A DNA stretch of 14,439 bases, taken from assembly GCA_002509745.1 (NCBI GenBank), contig DAWK01000134.1, forward strand, positions 1 to 14,439, in the 5' to 3' direction. Position 1 is the stretch's first letter, and each line of letters starts with the position of its first letter. The notes below the pieces were generated by a model that was given only the letters and a program-made list of their open reading frames with translations, did no database searches and had not been told where the DNA came from. Origin of the DNA: Methanobacteriaceae archaeon UBA349 (GTDB lineage Archaea; Methanobacteriota; Methanobacteria; Methanobacteriales; Methanobacteriaceae). The position numbers and the translations under genes were made by a program. Positions 1 through 6,326 of the stretch are shown here, one piece after another.

Positions 1-776
1 TCAAGATCGGCAACGTCGAACCCCTGTCCGGCCCGAACCACCTTGCCCTGGAACCTCTGGGTAACTCCCGGTGCAAGGTGGTTCGGGCCGCTAGTGTTCT
101 GAATAAACCATCACATTCTAGAGGATGGGACTGGTTCATGGCCCAATTCGATGGAGATCGAGAAATGACCATGTATGCACCCCATACAGATAATAACCTG
201 GAATTTTATTGGCTCACTGGGCCCCACCCGCCAGGGACGATGACCGTAGATGTGAAGGGGCAGTTTATTGATGCTGAAAACCGTCCAGTGGATACTAAAG
301 GGACTTTAAAAATCGATAAATGGGTTAAAAGTGTTAAATCGTCCCATCCAGAAGATTATTTCGTCACCAATACTTGGTATCCTGATCACTGGGAATTCCA
401 GTTCCAAGATATGGTTCCGGAAGACATTCGTCACTTCAACCTGACCCCTATTGTTCAGGGAGGCCAAACCGGTTACAATGCCAGCGGCGCCCAGTATTCA
501 GAGGGAGGAGCATATATTAGGAATTTAGATGGTGAACTGCTTGGTAAAGGATTTGCAGAGTCGGTTTATTATGCCGATGCCCATAGCAATATCTTTCACC
601 TGGCCGGCATTCCAGATACTCCTCAAATGCGTGAACTGGTAGAACCCCCTGAAGCATCGTCCTGGTTGAAGTTAAAGGGCTTGTTGTACATAGCCTGGCC
701 ACCTCATCAGAAGAAAATTAAAAAAGTACTGGAAAAATGTCTAGAGCAGGGTTTACCTGAAGATTTCCTGGGTTAA
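1..776 (+). CDS. CrtC/AttH-like lipocalin-fold protein, 5' end outside the window
   Basis: The reading frame is open from base 3 to the stop at 774-776, so only the C-terminal 257 codons are present. A GTG at 78 is possible but has no ribosome site and lies inside continuous coding sequence, so I do not take it as the start. The motif [19 protein letters not shown], a [10 protein letters not shown] stretch and a later [20 protein letters not shown] segment resemble the GWDWF...YWEG...GRGY pattern of the CrtC/AttH lipocalin-like family (carotenoid hydratases, fungal Diels-Alderase-like proteins). Members act on hydrophobic substrates, but the reaction here cannot be named. The last 50 residues form a hydrophobic and then lysine-rich tail. 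The gene is clearly GC-richer than its neighbours, especially before base 90, which may mean transfer. The family assignment is moderate, by motif recognition only. Confidence 0.55.
   Translation, partial: KIGNVEPLSGPNHLALEPLGNSRCKVVRAASVLNKPSHSRGWDWFMAQFDGDREMTMYAPHTDNNLEFYWLTGPHPPGTMTVDVKGQFIDAENRPVDTKGTLKIDKWVKSVKSSHPEDYFVTNTWYPDHWEFQFQDMVPEDIRHFNLTPIVQGGQTGYNASGAQYSEGGAYIRNLDGELLGKGFAESVYYADAHSNIFHLAGIPDTPQMRELVEPPEASSWLKLKGLLYIAWPPHQKKIKKVLEKCLEQGLPEDFLG
29..90. repeat. 18-bp perfect inverted repeat inside coding sequence
   Basis: Bases 29-46 (CGGCCCGAACCACCTTGC) are the exact reverse complement of 73-90, with a 26-base loop. The pair lies in the most GC-rich part of the window and inside the open frame of the lipocalin-like gene. 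A stem this strong within a gene is unusual. It could be a real structure, a recombination scar or an assembly fold-back near the edge. Confidence 0.85.
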
Positions 777-881
777 ATCCTGCTATCTAATTTTTATTTT
801 TACTATTTCTGAGCATATTTGGAAAATAAGCATCTATTAAAAATATAAACAATTATTAAATTTCAGAACATTTAATAATTT

Positions 882-891
882 TTAAATTATA
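882..891 (+). promoter_or_regulatory. Possible TATA box for the rhodanese gene
   Basis: TTAAATTATA lies about 48 bases before the ATG at 934. An archaeal start site about 25 bases downstream would give a short leader of roughly 20 bases. The surroundings are AT-rich, so the match is weak evidence. Confidence 0.3.
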
Positions 892-933
892 ATACTCATC
901 TAATGTCAAAAACAGCAGTTAAATAGTGATATA

Positions 934-1239
934 ATGTCCACCATCAAGAATATTAATCCATCAGAGACCCTAAAATTAATACAAAACGATGAAATAATCA
1001 TTTTGGATGTGAGAGCACCATGGGAATTCGCAGAAGGCCATATAAAAAATGCCAAAAACCTTGATTTCACGGATCCTGATTTTTCTGACAATTTGAAAAA
1101 ACTGGATAAAAATAAAAAATACCTGGTTTATTGTAAAACAGGCCGCAGAGGAGCCATGGCCCTAGAAACCATGAAAAATATTGGATTTAATAACCTTTAT
1201 AATTTAATTGGGGGTTATAAGGCCTGGAATGGAGATTAA
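934..1239 (+). CDS. Single-domain rhodanese-like sulfurtransferase
   Basis: This 101-residue protein is one complete rhodanese domain of the GlpE/PspE type. Family members carry sulfane sulfur as a persulfide on a loop cysteine and pass it to thiol acceptors. ILDVRAPWEFAEGHIKNAKN (residues about 23-42) is the conserved CH2A-like region. Cys67 starts the six-residue active loop CKTGRRG, and the domain ends with a typical GGYKAW. There is no signal peptide, so it should be cytosolic. It stands alone, with 157 bases before it and about 400 after it, and a terminator-like hairpin follows. The ATG at 934 has only a weak ribosome site, which fits a short-leader or leaderless transcript. The family is secure; the acceptor is unknown. 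Confidence 0.93.
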   Translation: MSTIKNINPSETLKLIQNDEIIILDVRAPWEFAEGHIKNAKNLDFTDPDFSDNLKKLDKNKKYLVYCKTGRRGAMALETMKNIGFNNLYNLIGGYKAWNGD

Positions 1240-1274
1240 GTTATTGGCCCTAAAGTCAAATTTAATCTTAATTT

Positions 1275-1305
1275 TGCATAAAAATAATGCATTTTATTGT
1301 TTTTT
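1275..1305 (+). terminator. Hairpin plus T-rich tract after the rhodanese gene
   Basis: TGCAT (1275-1279) and ATGCA (1287-1291) form a 5-bp stem with a 7-base loop, followed by TTTT, ATTG and a run of six Ts. It begins 36 bases after the rhodanese stop. Oligo-T is the main archaeal termination signal, so the T tract matters more than the short stem. Confidence 0.5.
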
Positions 1306-1449
1306 CAGTTCAAATAAGCTTATAGAACTATCTAAACCATCTTTACTTGACTCAATAATGTCTATAGCCGACTGTAGTTCATCATTTTTGTATTTTTCAT
1401 CCACTATCAAACGGTGAATTACAAAACCTATAATAGACAATATAGGCTT
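1294..1449 (-). other. Possible small ORF or gene remnant in the 1240-1643 gap
   Basis: The 400 bases between the rhodanese and the next gene hold no clear gene. On the minus strand, 51 codons are open between a stop at 1450-1452 and the stop at 1294-1296. The latter part reads VDEKYKNDELQSAIDIIESS and looks protein-like (charged, amphipathic). There is no ATG and no convincing ribosome site; only GTG or TTG could start it. It may be the tail of a decayed gene or chance. Nothing else is evident in this gap except the terminator and the promoter of the next gene. Confidence 0.2.
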
Positions 1450-1605
1450 TTATTTGAATATTCTATCAGATGAAAAACTTCTTATGAAATAAAGTCAAGT
1501 TAGTGGCAATTTAAGATTGAGTTTCAGCAAATACAATTGTATAGTTTTAACTAGCTCAGATCTATCCTCAAATACCAGATTAATAAAAAAATAAACAAAG
1601 ATAAG

Positions 1606-1613
1606 TATTTAAA
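1606..1613 (+). promoter_or_regulatory. Possible TATA box for the small membrane-protein cluster
   Basis: TATTTAAA in an A-rich setting lies about 35 bases before the ATG at 1644. It would place the transcript start only a few bases before the gene, giving a nearly leaderless message. Confidence 0.35.
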
Positions 1614-1643
1614 AAAGTTTGGACAGATATACTAATAGGTAGT

Positions 1644-2006
1644 ATGGAAATTTCACAAAACATGTTCTACATAATAATAGCAATCATAGTACTTGTTGGA
1701 GTAATTATTGCCATTATACAATGGAGAAGGGTAAGAAAATTAAATAAAGAAGTTGAATTCATTGACAGCTTGACCAAACAAAGAAAAGAAGAGCTTTTTA
1801 GAAGTGGTCAGGACCCTCAAGAATCCCCAAGCATAGCTTTACCTAATGCCCAAGAAAAAAATCTGGCCCAAATAATGCAAATAATCTCTAATTTGATGTA
1901 TGAAAAGGGATGCCTTCCAAAACAGGTAGATAGCAGGTTTAAACGTCTCGAATCAAGCACTAGGAACAAAAAATTCCAAAAACTACTTTGGGAAATAGAA
2001 GAATAA
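1644..2006 (+). CDS. Single-helix membrane-anchored protein, unknown function
   Basis: I do not recognise this 120-residue protein. Residues about 7-26 (FYIIIAIIVLVGVIIAIIQW) form one N-terminal transmembrane helix. A basic stretch WRRVRKLNK follows and predicts a cytoplasmic C-terminus by the positive-inside rule. The rest is polar and largely helical, with a final basic-acidic segment (residues about 92-120: KQVDSRFKRLESSTRNKKFQ) that may be a short coiled coil. There is no cleavable signal sequence. The next gene starts 40 bases later, is also an N-terminally anchored helical protein, and may share the transcript. The ribosome site before the ATG is weak, but a TATA-like box close upstream supports this start. 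Confidence 0.75.
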   Translation: MEISQNMFYIIIAIIVLVGVIIAIIQWRRVRKLNKEVEFIDSLTKQRKEELFRSGQDPQESPSIALPNAQEKNLAQIMQIISNLMYEKGCLPKQVDSRFKRLESSTRNKKFQKLLWEIEE

Positions 2007-2046
2007 AAAACTTGAATACATTAAAAAATAAGGGGGAAAATAGTTT

Positions 2047-2622
2047 ATGACACCATTAGAATTTTTAGTGATTCTGGCCTTAGTAGCTGTGCTGGCTGTC
2101 CTTTTATATTCCTATTTACAAAATAACCGCGAACTGAATCTGGGCAGGGTTAGAAGCGATGCTACGGGTTTAGGACAAAGAGTATATGGTGAGGCCAGTG
2201 ATTTCGGGGGAAAAGTTCAAGGCGGAGCAAGTAATTTAGGGGAAAAAGTGTCTGGAGAAGGTACAATGTCGGGAATGAGTGAAAAATTAAATGTTTCTGG
2301 GGTATCAGAAAAGGTTTCTGGAGTCGGTGAAAAAGTCTCAGATATGGGTGGAAAAATTAAAGACAAAGTAAGCACTTCTAGTTCCACCGACGATTTATCA
2401 GAACGTATTGATCTGTTTATGAGTGAAAAAAGTGACCAAATGATAGAAGACTGGGAACTGGCCACCAAAAATGATATTACTGGACTGGAAAAAAGATTTG
2501 AAACTGCGACACAAAATATCAGCGATCTGGAAAAAAGATTCCATGCATACCGGGGATCCACCAATAACAAACTCGAAAAAATTGAGGAAAGACTGGAAAA
2601 ATTAGAAACCCCTGAAGAATAA
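2047..2622 (+). CDS. Membrane-anchored protein with short tandem repeats and a coiled-coil tail
   Basis: The function of this 191-residue protein is unknown. Residues about 4-24 ([21 protein letters not shown]) form an N-terminal membrane helix. Residues about 38-110 are a glycine/serine/lysine-rich run of short repeats. Three near 11-residue units ([31 protein letters not shown]) pass into 7-residue units ([21 protein letters not shown]). Eleven-residue repeats of this kind occur in LEA-like and apolipoprotein-like amphipathic helices. Residues about 118-191 are charged and coiled-coil-like ([20 protein letters not shown], then [13 protein letters not shown]). A GGGGG ribosome site at 2031-2035 supports the ATG. 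A linker between membrane and cytoplasmic structures, or a stress protein, are both possible. Confidence 0.75.
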   Translation: MTPLEFLVILALVAVLAVLLYSYLQNNRELNLGRVRSDATGLGQRVYGEASDFGGKVQGGASNLGEKVSGEGTMSGMSEKLNVSGVSEKVSGVGEKVSDMGGKIKDKVSTSSSTDDLSERIDLFMSEKSDQMIEDWELATKNDITGLEKRFETATQNISDLEKRFHAYRGSTNNKLEKIEERLEKLETPEE

Positions 2623-2646
2623 GGGATATGAAATTTATTTTTAATT

Positions 2647-2672
2647 GGAAGAATGGGGCTCACTATTCTTCC
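2647..2672 (+). repeat. 8-bp inverted repeat between the second and third membrane-protein genes
   Basis: GGAAGAAT (2647-2654) pairs perfectly with ATTCTTCC (2665-2672) around a 10-base loop, 25 bases after one stop and 36 before the next ATG. No oligo-T run follows directly, so a processing or attenuation hairpin is as likely as a terminator. Confidence 0.5.
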
Positions 2673-2707
2673 GAATTTATCTATTTCCAATTTATATGAG
2701 ATAATTT

Positions 2708-3112
2708 ATGAAAGAAAAAAAATATTCCTCTGAATTGGAAAAGGAGATGGAATTATCTTCTAAGATGAATAAACAATTATCTCCCACTCGGGCTGTCTTA
2801 AGATTAATAGTCGGGTTTTTTGCTCTCTTATTATGGCTATTTTTAGGTGTTCCGCCCACATTAATCTATTCCTCCGGTATCCAGAGTTTTATTGGAACAT
2901 TCTCATTTTTTATTAGAAATCCAATAATATTTCTACTTATAGCACTTCTCAACATTATTTTAGGGACTATTGAATTCATTCACCTTGGAGTATTATGGTG
3001 GAGCGCTTTTCACTGGATATGGTCCATAAGATGGTTCTATGGATATGTAAAGTATCGAAATTTGAAAAATCCAGATGCAATAATAAAAAATGAACTTAAT
3101 AAGCATGATTAA
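2708..3112 (+). CDS. Small multi-spanning membrane protein, unknown function
   Basis: I do not recognise this 134-residue protein. A charged N-terminus of about 27 residues (MKEKKYSSELEKEMELSSKM) is followed by hydrophobic segments at about 30-55 (RLIVGFFALLLWLFLGVPPT), 62-88 (FFIRNPIIFLLIALLNIILG) and a Trp-rich stretch at about 90-110 (LGVLWWSAFHWIWSIRWFYG). This gives two or three transmembrane helices. The C-terminus (KYRNLKNPDAIIKNELNKHD) is polar. It lies 85 bases after the repeat-bearing protein, on the same strand, and could belong to its transcript unless the hairpin at 2647 ends it. The ribosome site is weak (TGAGAT upstream of the ATG). The reverse strand here also carries open frames, but they lack starts and known motifs. 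Confidence 0.7.
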   Translation: MKEKKYSSELEKEMELSSKMNKQLSPTRAVLRLIVGFFALLLWLFLGVPPTLIYSSGIQSFIGTFSFFIRNPIIFLLIALLNIILGTIEFIHLGVLWWSAFHWIWSIRWFYGYVKYRNLKNPDAIIKNELNKHD

Positions 3113-3276
3113 ATACTTATTTTTTAAATAAACTGATAATTTTAAAAAATCACCTTGATAAAATATTAATTTAAGAATCAAAATTTCACAGGATATAATG
3201 AATTAATCTATAATTTAAGATTTTTTATCTGTTTAAGGACATTTAATGATTCTTAAAATAAAAATGGAAATAACGA

Positions 3277-3328
3277 ATTTAAAAATAAAAAAGGCCCAAA
3301 CCACTTCTGAAAAAAATGGCCGGGCCTT
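3277..3328 (-). terminator. Minus-strand intrinsic-terminator-like hairpin
   Basis: AAGGCCC (3291-3297) pairs with GGGCCTT (3322-3328), with a possible inner extension CCA/TGG. Read on the minus strand, the stem is followed directly by a T-rich tract (TTTTTATTTTT, complement of about 3281-3292). It is one of the few GC-rich spots in the region. No protein gene lies upstream on that strand, so if active it would end an unannotated RNA. Confidence 0.45.
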
Positions 3329-3460
3329 AGATTGCTATAAAATTAAAATACACGTTATATTATAATTTTATAGAAAATTTAAATAATAAAATTGAATTTA
3401 ATAATTCATTAAATTAAAATTGATAATTAATTTAGGAAAAATATTTAGAATACTAACTAG

Positions 3461-3635
3461 AAAAATAATCAGAAAAAAATAAGTTCGATATTTTTGCTAT
3501 CACTATATAGAGCGACCTATCAGAAAATAAAATATTGAATATTAATACTTATATTCCCATATATAATTCTAAATTGACTTATTTTTAAAAATCTTCCTTA
3601 GAAAATCCTTTAAAATTATAATAAAATTATTGACT
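3461..3635 (+). repeat. Dispersed structured repeat, copy A
   Basis: This copy begins AATAATCAGAAAAAAATAAG and continues through the core TTCGATATTTTTGCTATC (3484-3501). It then shares 30 identical bases with copy E (TATCACTATATAGAGCGACC onward, from 3498). Similarity to copy B extends weakly to about 3635. GATA/TATC forms the conserved small stem. Confidence 0.75.
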
Positions 3636-3814
3636 AAATTTAATTTTGAATATTAAAAAATAAAATATATAGATTTATACCATTTATTATGCATTTTCTG
3701 ATGATTTTTCCTGACCGGTACCCCAAAGACCATACGTTATGGCATAAGCCTTAGATTAAATTGTATATTATTTTTGAAATAATTTTATAAAAATTACAGT
3801 TGAAATCAACCTCT

Positions 3815-3985
3815 GAAAATAATCAGAAAAAATAAGTTCGATATTTTTGCTATCACAATATAAATCGACATATAAAAAAAATAGTATTCTGAATTAATAA
3901 GCTTATTTTCATCACTAATATTCTAAATTTACTGATTTTCGAAAACATTCCTTTGAAAAGCGTTAGAATAAATATATTTGAGACT
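3815..3985 (+). repeat. Dispersed structured repeat, copy B
   Basis: This copy repeats copy A 354 bases downstream. The core TTCGATATTTTTGCTATCAC is identical, and the flank is diverged but alignable (GAATTAAT, CTTATTTTCATC, ATTCTAAATTTACTGATTTT, then TTCCTTTGAAAA). It lies immediately before the permease gene leader. Confidence 0.7.
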
Positions 3986-4026
3986 TCAATCAATAATATA
4001 ACTAATTAAATATGAATCTAAAAAAT

Positions 4027-4033
4027 AGGGGGA
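4027..4033 (+). promoter_or_regulatory. Ribosome binding site that fixes the permease start
   Basis: AGGGGGA lies 5 bases before the ATG at 4039. It is inside the longer frame that could begin at the ATG at 4012, which has no such site, so 4039 is preferred. Confidence 0.75.
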
Positions 4034-4038
4034 AGAAT

Positions 4039-5052
4039 ATGACTGAAGAATATAAAATACCGCCTTTTTTGAATCAGATTGTTATCATAGCCGTGGTTAT
4101 ATTAGCTTTTATAGGAATGAAATACATTGCTCCAATCATGGGGCCAGTGCTCATTTCTATTTTCATTGCCATACTCATTTATCCGTTTCTAATGTGGCTT
4201 AAAAAGAAAGGATTTTCTTACAATATATCTATTCTTATAACCATAGTGGCCACCTTTGTACTAGGAGCGGGCCTATTGGCAATTCTAGTGGATAGTTTAA
4301 GTCAGTTGGCAGCAGCAGCACCTAACATAACCATCGATCCTGATTCTATCCTGGCCACTTATGCCAATCAAATCATCCAATTCCTCCTCTCCAATATACC
4401 CTTTGAAGATATAGCTGGTATTATAGAGATAGGGTTCTTTTTACTATTTGCCATTATATTTCTAATATATGAGCTGCCTTATGTAAAATCCAGGCTTATA
4501 AAAGGGTTTGGTAAAGATAGTCCCTCCTTAAAGAACACTTTTGACCTGATTAGGGACTTTATTGAATACTTTGTAATTCGGATAAAAGTGAACCTATTCG
4601 CAGCTGTGGGCTTTTTCGGTGTTTTTTTACTCTTTGATATAAATTTTGCCATCCTCTGGGGAATATTAACCTTTGTCTTGGGATTTATCCCCTATATTGG
4701 AATTATGCTAGCAGCCATACCACCTATTCTTATAGCCTGGGCCAAATATGGAATATGGGGTGCATTGGGTATCACCATCCTGTTCGTGATAATTAACACC
4801 ATTGCCGAAAGTTTTGTATTCCCTAAACTCACAGGTAAAGGACTTCAAATATCTGTTTACATAGTATTTATCTCCTTATTCATCTGGGGCTGGCTTATGG
4901 GATTAATAGGAATGTTTCTGGCCGTGCCTTTGACTATAGTAGTTATAAAGTATCTGGATAATTTTGAGGAAACCCGCTGGTTAGCTTTACTCATGACCAC
5001 CGATGATGAAGAAAAAAAAGAGGAAGTTGAGAATGAAGAAAATCCTTCTTAA
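4039..5052 (+). CDS. AI-2E family transporter (PF01594-type permease)
   Basis: This 337-residue polytopic membrane protein has the family layout: paired helices near the N-terminus (IIAVVILAFIGMKYIAPIMG and LISIFIAILIYPFLMWLKKK), a third helix, a soluble-like middle (residues about 95-130) and a C-terminal block of helices. The C-terminal half holds family-typical features: FAILWGILTFVLGFIPYIG, IAESFVFPKLTGKGLQISVY, and a WGWLMGLIGMFLAVPLTIV ending. The tail is acidic (DDEEKKEEVENEEN). Bacterial members include TqsA, which exports the autoinducer AI-2, and Na+/H+ antiporters; the archaeal substrate is unknown. It is a single gene flanked by long intergenic regions. A copy of the dispersed repeat begins about 20 bases after the stop. 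Confidence 0.9.
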   Translation: MTEEYKIPPFLNQIVIIAVVILAFIGMKYIAPIMGPVLISIFIAILIYPFLMWLKKKGFSYNISILITIVATFVLGAGLLAILVDSLSQLAAAAPNITIDPDSILATYANQIIQFLLSNIPFEDIAGIIEIGFFLLFAIIFLIYELPYVKSRLIKGFGKDSPSLKNTFDLIRDFIEYFVIRIKVNLFAAVGFFGVFLLFDINFAILWGILTFVLGFIPYIGIMLAAIPPILIAWAKYGIWGALGITILFVIINTIAESFVFPKLTGKGLQISVYIVFISLFIWGWLMGLIGMFLAVPLTIVVIKYLDNFEETRWLALLMTTDDEEKKEEVENEENPS

Positions 5053-5071
5053 ATTATTTTTTTAAATATTT

Positions 5072-5135
5072 CATGAAAAAGAAGTCGATATTTGATATCT
5101 ATATAGAACACCTATCCAAAGCTATTATATTAAAT
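5072..5135 (+). repeat. Dispersed structured repeat, copy C
   Basis: GAAAAAGAAGTCGATATTTG, then ATATCTATATAGAACACCTA, aligns with copy E. The loop has lost bases but the stem GATAT/ATATC is kept (5087-5099). The copy starts 20 bases after the permease stop, where a terminator would be expected. The rest of the gap up to 5383 holds only a GAAAAT/ATTTTC hairpin (about 5224-5243) and a possible TATA (TATTAATTTAT, about 5327). Confidence 0.6.
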
Positions 5136-5383
5136 AACCCACCTATTTTGAGCCATATAATTAAAAATATTCCGGTTTATTCTTAGAAATTGCAATCACA
5201 TAATAGGTTTAAACGTATGCCTAGGGAAAATAAAAGATTTTCTCATCCCTTGTTAAACAGGATTATGAGTGGATATTCTGCACAAATATTTAATAATAGT
5301 CTAACAGAATAGGATAACGAGAAAGGTATTAATTTATCACAATATTTGAGATTTAAACATCTATCCATTTAGTAGGAGTTCTT

Positions 5384-5665
5384 ATGAAGAAAGTGTTTTT
5401 ATGGTGGTTAATTGCCGGGAGTAAAGGTGGGGAAAACCGCGGCAGAATAATACTAGAACTTAATAATAGACCATATAATGCTAATAAACTCGCAGAAAAA
5501 CTTTCACTAGACTATAAAACTATCCGGCACCATATAGATGTTTTGAATGAAAACAAATTGGTTGAATCAACGGGAGAAAAGTATGGTGCATTATATTTCC
5601 TCTCTGATGAGATGGAAAAAAATTATAATCTCTTCCTGGATATTTGGGAAGAATTTAAGGAATAG
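5384..5665 (+). CDS. Winged helix-turn-helix regulator (ArsR-like, archaeal)
   Basis: This 93-residue protein is almost entirely one winged-helix DNA-binding domain. [20 protein letters not shown] is helix 1 and the lead into helix 2, [20 protein letters not shown] is the turn and recognition helix (residues about 45-64), and [15 protein letters not shown] is the wing. The C-terminal helix ([15 protein letters not shown]) probably dimerises. There is no metal-binding cysteine cluster or other ligand domain, so the signal is likely sensed by a partner. A TAGGAG ribosome site (about 5372-5377) precedes the ATG. The next gene begins 49 bases later and encodes a three-helix membrane protein. This gene order suggests a regulator and membrane-sensor pair, though that is inference. 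Confidence 0.85.
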   Translation: MKKVFLWWLIAGSKGGENRGRIILELNNRPYNANKLAEKLSLDYKTIRHHIDVLNENKLVESTGEKYGALYFLSDEMEKNYNLFLDIWEEFKE

Positions 5666-5714
5666 AATTTAAAGAATAGTTATTCGATCTTATCAAAACG
5701 GAAAAAGTGTAAAC

Positions 5715-6047
5715 ATGTTAATGGAAATTAATCTATTTGGGCTGTCAAATATAATATCTACTTTGTTTATATTGGTTAAGTATTCAGCTTTAATAACCAG
5801 TATTGCTAATATCTGCCTTTTAGTGGGTATGCTATATGTATACTTAGAACGATACTTCAAAGTAAAATCCAAATTCACCACAACTTTAGTTTTATTCTCA
5901 TTGCTTTTCCTGGCTCAAAACATATTATTTTCAGTTTATTTCATATACAACCTTCCCGAAACCATTATCAGTGCTGTTTTTCCTTTAATATTTTTAGGGC
6001 TTGAATTTACAGCTCTGGCTTTACTTTTAATGATAACCAGAGAATAA
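5715..6047 (+). CDS. Small three-helix membrane protein paired with the winged-helix gene
   Basis: This 110-residue hydrophobic protein has about three transmembrane helices: residues about 15-45 (ILVKYSALITSIANICLLVG), 55-78 (TTLVLFSLLFLAQNILFSVY) and 83-107 (IISAVFPLIFLGLEFTALAL). The linker between the first two is basic (YLERYFKVKSKF). I do not recognise a catalytic motif. A start at the ATG at 5721 is equally possible. The ribosome site is weak, which suits translation coupled to the upstream regulator gene. Small membrane proteins next to winged-helix genes recur in archaea and may tether or sense for the regulator. A function is not supported beyond that. Confidence 0.75.
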   Translation: MLMEINLFGLSNIISTLFILVKYSALITSIANICLLVGMLYVYLERYFKVKSKFTTTLVLFSLLFLAQNILFSVYFIYNLPETIISAVFPLIFLGLEFTALALLLMITRE

Positions 6048-6081
6048 ATCTTAAATTAAATAATATTTCTATCTAATTTAC

Positions 6082-6135
6082 CTTTTGTACTTAGTTCTTT
6101 TTTAATTTAGTTATTTTTCTATTTAAGGTTCTTTT
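6082..6135 (+). terminator. T-rich terminator after the regulator/membrane pair
   Basis: Several oligo-T runs (six Ts at 6098-6103, five at 6114-6118, then more) follow within 40-90 bases of the stop at 6047. No strong stem is seen. This fits archaeal T-run termination. Confidence 0.4.
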
Positions 6136-6197
6136 ACTAAATTATTTATTTTAAATAAGTGTCTAAATTCGTTTTTATTTATTCATATACTATTCCA

Positions 6198-6238
6198 CCT
6201 ACGAATAATTAGGAATGAATTTGGAGGGAAAACGTAGG
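6198..6238 (+). promoter_or_regulatory. Inverted repeat and AGGAA repeats upstream of the triple-repeat membrane gene
   Basis: CCTACG (6198-6203) is repeated inverted as CGTAGG (6233-6238). AGGAA recurs at 6211, 6236 and, as AGGAAA, at 6247. They lie about 90-130 bases before the gene start and could be regulatory, but no known operator is matched. Confidence 0.25.
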
Positions 6239-6326
6239 AAAATCTTAGGAAATTTTGGAAAAATTACTTTTAAGGAGTTAAACAAGAATTAATTAATCGA
6301 GAAATGATTAAAATGGAGGTTAAGAA

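Larger units (their letters stand above)
3113..4011. other. 900-base AT-rich gene-free region
   Basis: No ORF of convincing length or character exists on either strand. The region contains two copies of the dispersed element, a hairpin with a minus-strand T tract at 3277-3328, a second small GC-rich island at about 3711-3760 with a CCATA-CGT-TATGG hairpin, and then the leader of the permease gene. The motif GCCTTAGATT occurs at about 3324 and 3748, ahead of each copy of the dispersed element. This suggests the whole block is an old tandem duplication of about 350-430 bases. Confidence 0.6.

Noticed and set aside
1..90. tRNA-like GGTTCG motifs in the GC-rich left edge, both strands
   Set aside because: No matching acceptor, D or anticodon arms could be folded; the motifs come from the inverted repeat and coding sequence.
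78..776. GTG at 78 as the start of the lipocalin-like gene
   Set aside because: The frame is open to the left edge, no ribosome site precedes 78, and this GTG lies inside the inverted repeat; a truncated 5' end fits better.
1208..1417. 69-codon plus-strand frame overlapping the end of the rhodanese gene
   Set aside because: It starts inside the rhodanese gene without a ribosome site and runs through the terminator-like hairpin.
2217..2690. 157-codon minus-strand frame opposite the repeat-bearing membrane protein
   Set aside because: It is the antisense of a repetitive coding sequence, rich in Ser/Phe/Pro as expected for that, with no ribosome site or known motif.
3113..4011. CRISPR array or transposon remnant in the repeat-bearing gap
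   Set aside because: There are only two diverged copies 354 bases apart, without regular spacers, terminal inverted repeats or transposase fragments.
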